From assembly GCF_018449525.1 (NCBI RefSeq), contig NZ_JAAVUS010000006.1, forward strand, positions 310,001 through 374,000: a DNA stretch of 64,000 nucleotides, written 5' to 3'. Both the position numbers and the translations under genes were made by a program. This document shows positions 61,254 to 64,000 of this stretch, in pieces (within the stretch, counting starts at the first letter, position 1; each line of letters starts with the position of its first letter). Source of the stretch: Bradyrhizobium sp. dw_78 (GTDB lineage: Bacteria; Pseudomonadota; Alphaproteobacteria; Rhizobiales; Xanthobacteraceae). The notes below the pieces were generated by a model that searched no databases, was not told the DNA's origin, and saw only the letters and a program-made list of their open reading frames with translations.

Positions 61254-62456
61254 ATGCCTTTCCTGTCCGCTGCGCTCGACCGTGTGAAGCCGTCCGCGAC
61301 CATCGCGGTCTCGGATAAAGCACGCGCGCTGAAAGCGGCGGGCCGCAACGTCATCGGCCTCGGCGCCGGCGAGCCGGATTTCGACACCCCCGCCAACATC
61401 AAGCTGGCGGCGATCCATGCGATCGAGGCCGGCAAGACCAAGTATACCGCGGTGGACGGCATTCCCGAGCTGAAGGAGGCGATCATCGCCAAGTTCCAGC
61501 GAGAGAACGGGCTGACCTACAAGCCGAACCAGGTCATCGTCGGCACCGGCGGCAAGCAGGTGCTCTATAATGCGCTGATGGCCACCATCAATCCGGGCGA
61601 CGAGGTCATCATTCCCGCGCCCTATTGGGTGAGCTATCCGGAAATGGTGGCGCTTGCGGGCGGCGAGCCGGTACCGGTGGTGTGTACGGCGGCGCAGGGT
61701 TTCAAGCTGCAGCCCGACGCGCTTGAAAAGGCGATCACGGCGAAGACCAAGTGGATCATCCTGTGCTCGCCGTCGAACCCGACCGGCGCCGCCTATACGC
61801 AAAGCGAGCTCAAGGCGATCACCGACGTCCTGGTCAGGCATCCGCATGTGTGGGTCATGACCGACGATATGTACGAGCATCTAGTCTATGACGATTTCGT
61901 GTTCACGACGCCAGCGCAGATCGAACCCAAACTGTATGAGCGCACGCTGACGGTGAACGGCGTCTCGAAGGCCTATTGCATGACCGGCTGGCGCATCGGC
62001 TATGCCGGCGGGCCCGCCCAGTTGATCAAGGCGATGGCGACGATCCAGTCGCAGTCGACGTCGAATCCGTGCTCGATCGCGCAATGGGCCTCGGTCGAGG
62101 CGCTGAACGGGCCGCAGGATTTCATTCCGGTCAACAACAAGGTGTTCAAGGAGCGGCGCGACCTCACGGTGTCGATGCTCAATCAGGCCAAGGGCATCGA
62201 ATGTCCGCGGCCGGAGGGCGCTTTCTATGTCTACCCGTCCTGCGCCGGCACCATCGGCAAGACGGCGCCGTCCGGCAAGGTGATCGGCAATGACGAGGAC
62301 TTCGTCACCGAGCTTCTGGAAAACGAGGGCGTTGCCGTCGTGCAGGGCTCGGCGTTCGGATTGGGACCGGCGTTCCGGATTTCCTACGCGACCAAGACCA
62401 GCGATCTCGAGGACGCCTGCAAACGCATCCAGCGCTTCTGCGGCAATCTGCGATAG
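61254..62456 (+). CDS. aatA: Aspartate aminotransferase (class I PLP aminotransferase)
   Basis: A 400-residue aminotransferase. The start is ATG 61254 (MPFLSAALDRVKPSATIAVS), six bases after GGAG (61244-61247); another ATG is just upstream. The family motifs are IGLGAGEPDFDTPANIK, the catalytic Lys in NGVSKAYCMTGWRIGYAGG (with the downstream Arg) and the C-terminal PAFRISYATKTSDLEDAC containing the carboxylate-binding Arg. It is of the alphaproteobacterial type that converts aspartate to oxaloacetate and also acts on aromatic or prephenate substrates. A strong terminator follows. Confidence 0.95.
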   Translation: MPFLSAALDRVKPSATIAVSDKARALKAAGRNVIGLGAGEPDFDTPANIKLAAIHAIEAGKTKYTAVDGIPELKEAIIAKFQRENGLTYKPNQVIVGTGGKQVLYNALMATINPGDEVIIPAPYWVSYPEMVALAGGEPVPVVCTAAQGFKLQPDALEKAITAKTKWIILCSPSNPTGAAYTQSELKAITDVLVRHPHVWVMTDDMYEHLVYDDFVFTTPAQIEPKLYERTLTVNGVSKAYCMTGWRIGYAGGPAQLIKAMATIQSQSTSNPCSIAQWASVEALNGPQDFIPVNNKVFKERRDLTVSMLNQAKGIECPRPEGAFYVYPSCAGTIGKTAPSGKVIGNDEDFVTELLENEGVAVVQGSAFGLGPAFRISYATKTSDLEDACKRIQRFCGNLR

Positions 62457-62470
62457 TCGGATCACATCGC

Positions 62471-62492
62471 CGTCAGGGCTTCGGCCCTGACG
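62471..62492 (+). terminator. UUCG-capped hairpin after the aminotransferase gene
   Basis: CGTCAGGGC-TTCG-GCCCTGACG is a perfect nine-bp stem with the extra-stable C(UUCG)G tetraloop. It lies 15 bases past the stop and may protect the transcript end or help termination. Confidence 0.7.
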
Positions 62493-62501
62493 TTGCACGT
62501 C

Positions 62502-62540
62502 GAAAGCGCCCCGTCCTGGACGGGGCGCTTTTTCTTTTTT
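62502..62540 (+). terminator. Rho-independent terminator after the aminotransferase gene
   Basis: AAAGCGCCCCGTCC-TG-GACGGGGCGC stem and TTTTTCTTTTTT run (62530-62540). Confidence 0.9.
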
Positions 62541-62554
62541 GGCAGCGGCGGCCC

Positions 62555-62605
62555 TATAGCGTTTTCTTCGCGCGAGCCGGTATCCAGTCCGCTTGAAAAC
62601 GCTCC
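62555..62605. repeat. Dispersed palindromic intergenic repeat, copy 3
   Basis: TATAGCGTTTTCTTCGCGCG ... GCTTGAAAACGCTC; inverted arms GCGTTTTC/GAAAACGC, the same family as 25662-25731. Confidence 0.6.
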
Positions 62606-62711
62606 AATGTGGCACCGCCGCCGATCTTGTGTCATAGAGAAGAAAGCGCCGTGGGGTATGGTAGTTTTCTTGTTCTCTGCTCGCATCACATTCATCAGCC
62701 GGAGATTTTTC

Positions 62712-63197
62712 ATGCGCCGCTCCTTTATCCTTGCCGGTATTGCCGCCGGCATGCTGCTTGGTTCCTTCGCCGGCGCCAGCGCGCAGCAGCCGATCCAGCG
62801 TGTCCAGGTCGGCATCCTCGAATGCCGCGGCGGCGCGAGCGTCGGCTTCATCGTCGGTTCGGTGACCAATCTCGGTTGCCTATTGCATGTCGATGGCAGG
62901 CCCGACGACCGTTATATCGCGACCATCCGCAAGGTCGGCGTCGACCTCGGCATCACCCAGGAATCGGCGCTCGCCTGGGGCGTCTACGCGCCGGTCGACC
63001 GGCTCGGCCGCGGCGATATCTCCGGCAACTATGCCGGCGCGCAGGGCAGCGCGTCGGTCGGTGTCGGCGCCGGCGGCAATGTGCTGGTCGGCGGCTCGGA
63101 CAATTCGATCGCGCTGCAGCCCTTGTCCGTGCAAGGACAGGTTGGCGTCAATCTTGCCGCCGGACTGGAAAGCCTGGAACTTCGGCCGGGCATGTAA
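62712..63197 (+). CDS. Exported DUF992-type protein
   Basis: A 161-residue protein with a signal peptide (MRRSFILAGIAAGMLLGSFAGASA). The mature domain begins QQPIQRVQVGILECRGGASV and continues GFIVGSVTNLGCLLHVDGR, the DUF992 pattern with its conserved Cys pair, then a Gly/Ser-rich part (GQGSASVGVGAGGNVLVGGS-like) and a beta-rich end LQGQVGVNLAAGLESLELRPG. The frame opens to 62493 but the signal peptide fixes the start at 62712. It probably sits in the periplasm. Function unknown, common in Rhizobiales. Confidence 0.88.
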   Translation: MRRSFILAGIAAGMLLGSFAGASAQQPIQRVQVGILECRGGASVGFIVGSVTNLGCLLHVDGRPDDRYIATIRKVGVDLGITQESALAWGVYAPVDRLGRGDISGNYAGAQGSASVGVGAGGNVLVGGSDNSIALQPLSVQGQVGVNLAAGLESLELRPGM

Positions 63198-63397
63198 GGC
63201 CGCACTTTGCCGTCATCGGGCCGCGCCTGGCGCCGGCCCGATGAGGTGCGATCGGCACAGCTTGCGGTCACGTTAAAATACGCGCTATCCTCGGCTGCAT
63301 TGCAGCGACGTTTTTCCGGCTTGCCAAATCCTTGGGTGGGGCGGAGCATCGTCATGCCGACCCAATCAAGGGCCGAGCTCCAGATGAGGAGGCGGCG

Positions 63398-64000
63398 ATG
63401 GGACAAGACGTCAGAAGTCCCCGCGGTCCACGGTGTGTTGCGCTGGTGGGCCCTTTCCAAAGCGGTAAAACCACCCTTCTTGAAGCCATTCTGGCCCGCA
63501 CCGGCGCGATCCCGCGCGCCGGCAGTGTCGAGGCCGGAACCTCGGTCGGCGACGCCAGCGCCGAAGCGCGGCGCCACCGGATGGGCGTCGGCCTCAGCGC
63601 CGCCACGACCAGCTTCATGGGCGACAGCTACACCTTTATCGATTGTCCCGGCTCGATCGAATTCGCGCACGACATGCGCGCCGTGATCCCGGCGGTCGAT
63701 GCCGCCGTGGTGGTTTGCGAAGCCGACGAGAAAAAGCTGCCGCAATTGCAGATCATCCTGCGCGAACTCGAAGATCTCGGCATTCCGCGCTTTCTGTTTC
63801 TCAACAAGATCGACCGCGCCAACAAGCGGGTCCGCGAGACGCTCGCGACCTTGCAGCCGGCGTCGCGGGTCCCGCTGGTGCTGCGGCAAATTCCGATCTG
63901 GAACGGCGATCTGATCGAAGGTTTCGTCGATCTGGCGCTGGAACGCGCCTTCGTCTACCGCGAACACAAGGCTTCCGAAATCATCGCGCTCGAGGGCGGC
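63398..64000 (+). CDS. Elongation factor G-type translational GTPase, N-terminal part
   Basis: The first 201 codons of a translational GTPase that runs off the right edge. ATG 63398 follows GGAGG (63387-63391). G1 is ALVGPFQSGKTTLLEAIL, G3 is FIDCPGSIEFAHD, G4 is LFLNKIDRA. A switch-I-like segment precedes G3 (RHRMGVGLSAATTSFM). The G1 sequence with PFQSGKT differs from the GHIDAGKT of canonical EF-G, so this is the second, EF-G2-like paralogue found in Rhizobiales. It may act in special translation states rather than as the main translocase. Confidence 0.9.
   Translation, partial: MGQDVRSPRGPRCVALVGPFQSGKTTLLEAILARTGAIPRAGSVEAGTSVGDASAEARRHRMGVGLSAATTSFMGDSYTFIDCPGSIEFAHDMRAVIPAVDAAVVVCEADEKKLPQLQIILRELEDLGIPRFLFLNKIDRANKRVRETLATLQPASRVPLVLRQIPIWNGDLIEGFVDLALERAFVYREHKASEIIALEGG

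Noticed and set aside
1..64000. CRISPR arrays, rRNA genes, complete insertion sequences
   Set aside because: No regularly spaced repeats, no rRNA sequence and no transposase with terminal inverted repeats were seen.

Overview
The window looks like chromosome from a Bradyrhizobium-type alphaproteobacterium (Bradyrhizobium, Rhodopseudomonas or a close relative). This is inferred from GC-rich coding sequence, two phasins, PdhS/PleC-like kinase architecture, UvrB and CarB with rhizobial-style lengths and extensions, a tRNA-His without G-1 and with A73 (an alphaproteobacterial trait), and several intergenic repeat families known from these genomes. No species name can be read from the sequence alone.

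Layout. 1-6012: end of a CusA/CzcA-type RND pump, a very long PAS sensor histidine kinase and two phasin genes (polyhydroxyalkanoate granule proteins). 6013-23236: a tRNA-His gene with a 17.1-kb integrated element. The last 17 bases of the tRNA (6073-6089) recur exactly at 23220-23236, and a tyrosine integrase sits next to the tRNA. Inside are a leftward block of podovirus-like late genes (virion/ejection protein, tail-collar fibre, SF2 helicase), two small rightward genes, a membrane protein, and a right-hand cargo zone. That zone holds a broken SRAP gene, an intact UDG-fold protein, a broken GIY-YIG gene, a MarR regulator, a Cys-rich secreted peptide, a serine recombinase, and, beside the right attachment site, an 838-residue protein joining a PD-(D/E)XK (HsdR-N-like) domain to a P-loop NTPase. 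No capsid, portal or terminase gene is visible, so this is a prophage remnant or satellite carrying cargo.

23237-35000: PAP2 phosphatase, a fluoride riboswitch ahead of crcB/fluC, a ParA-like ATPase, a divergent csoR/copA copper module with a palindromic operator, trxB-lysR, an Lrp-type regulator and DoxX. 35000-45300: greA, carB, an MFS exporter and ArsR regulator diverging from paired palindromic operators, an odd Cys-type tRNA, a methyltransferase, Dps, a PaaI thioesterase, carA and yqeY. 45300-64000: conserved hypotheticals, two SnoaL/NTF2 paralogues, a dispersed-repeat block, uvrB, a metallophosphoesterase, two glutathione transferases, aldo-keto reductase plus CWC protein, a GNAT, a membrane PAS protein, a second PAP2, aspartate aminotransferase, a DUF992 protein and the start of an EF-G-type GTPase.

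The strongest leads are the nuclease-NTPase cargo gene, the UDG/SRAP/GIY-YIG cluster, the noncanonical Cys-type tRNA, the fluoride riboswitch, and three intergenic matches to a PhaR-type operator. All family assignments come from motif reading by eye; no database search was run.
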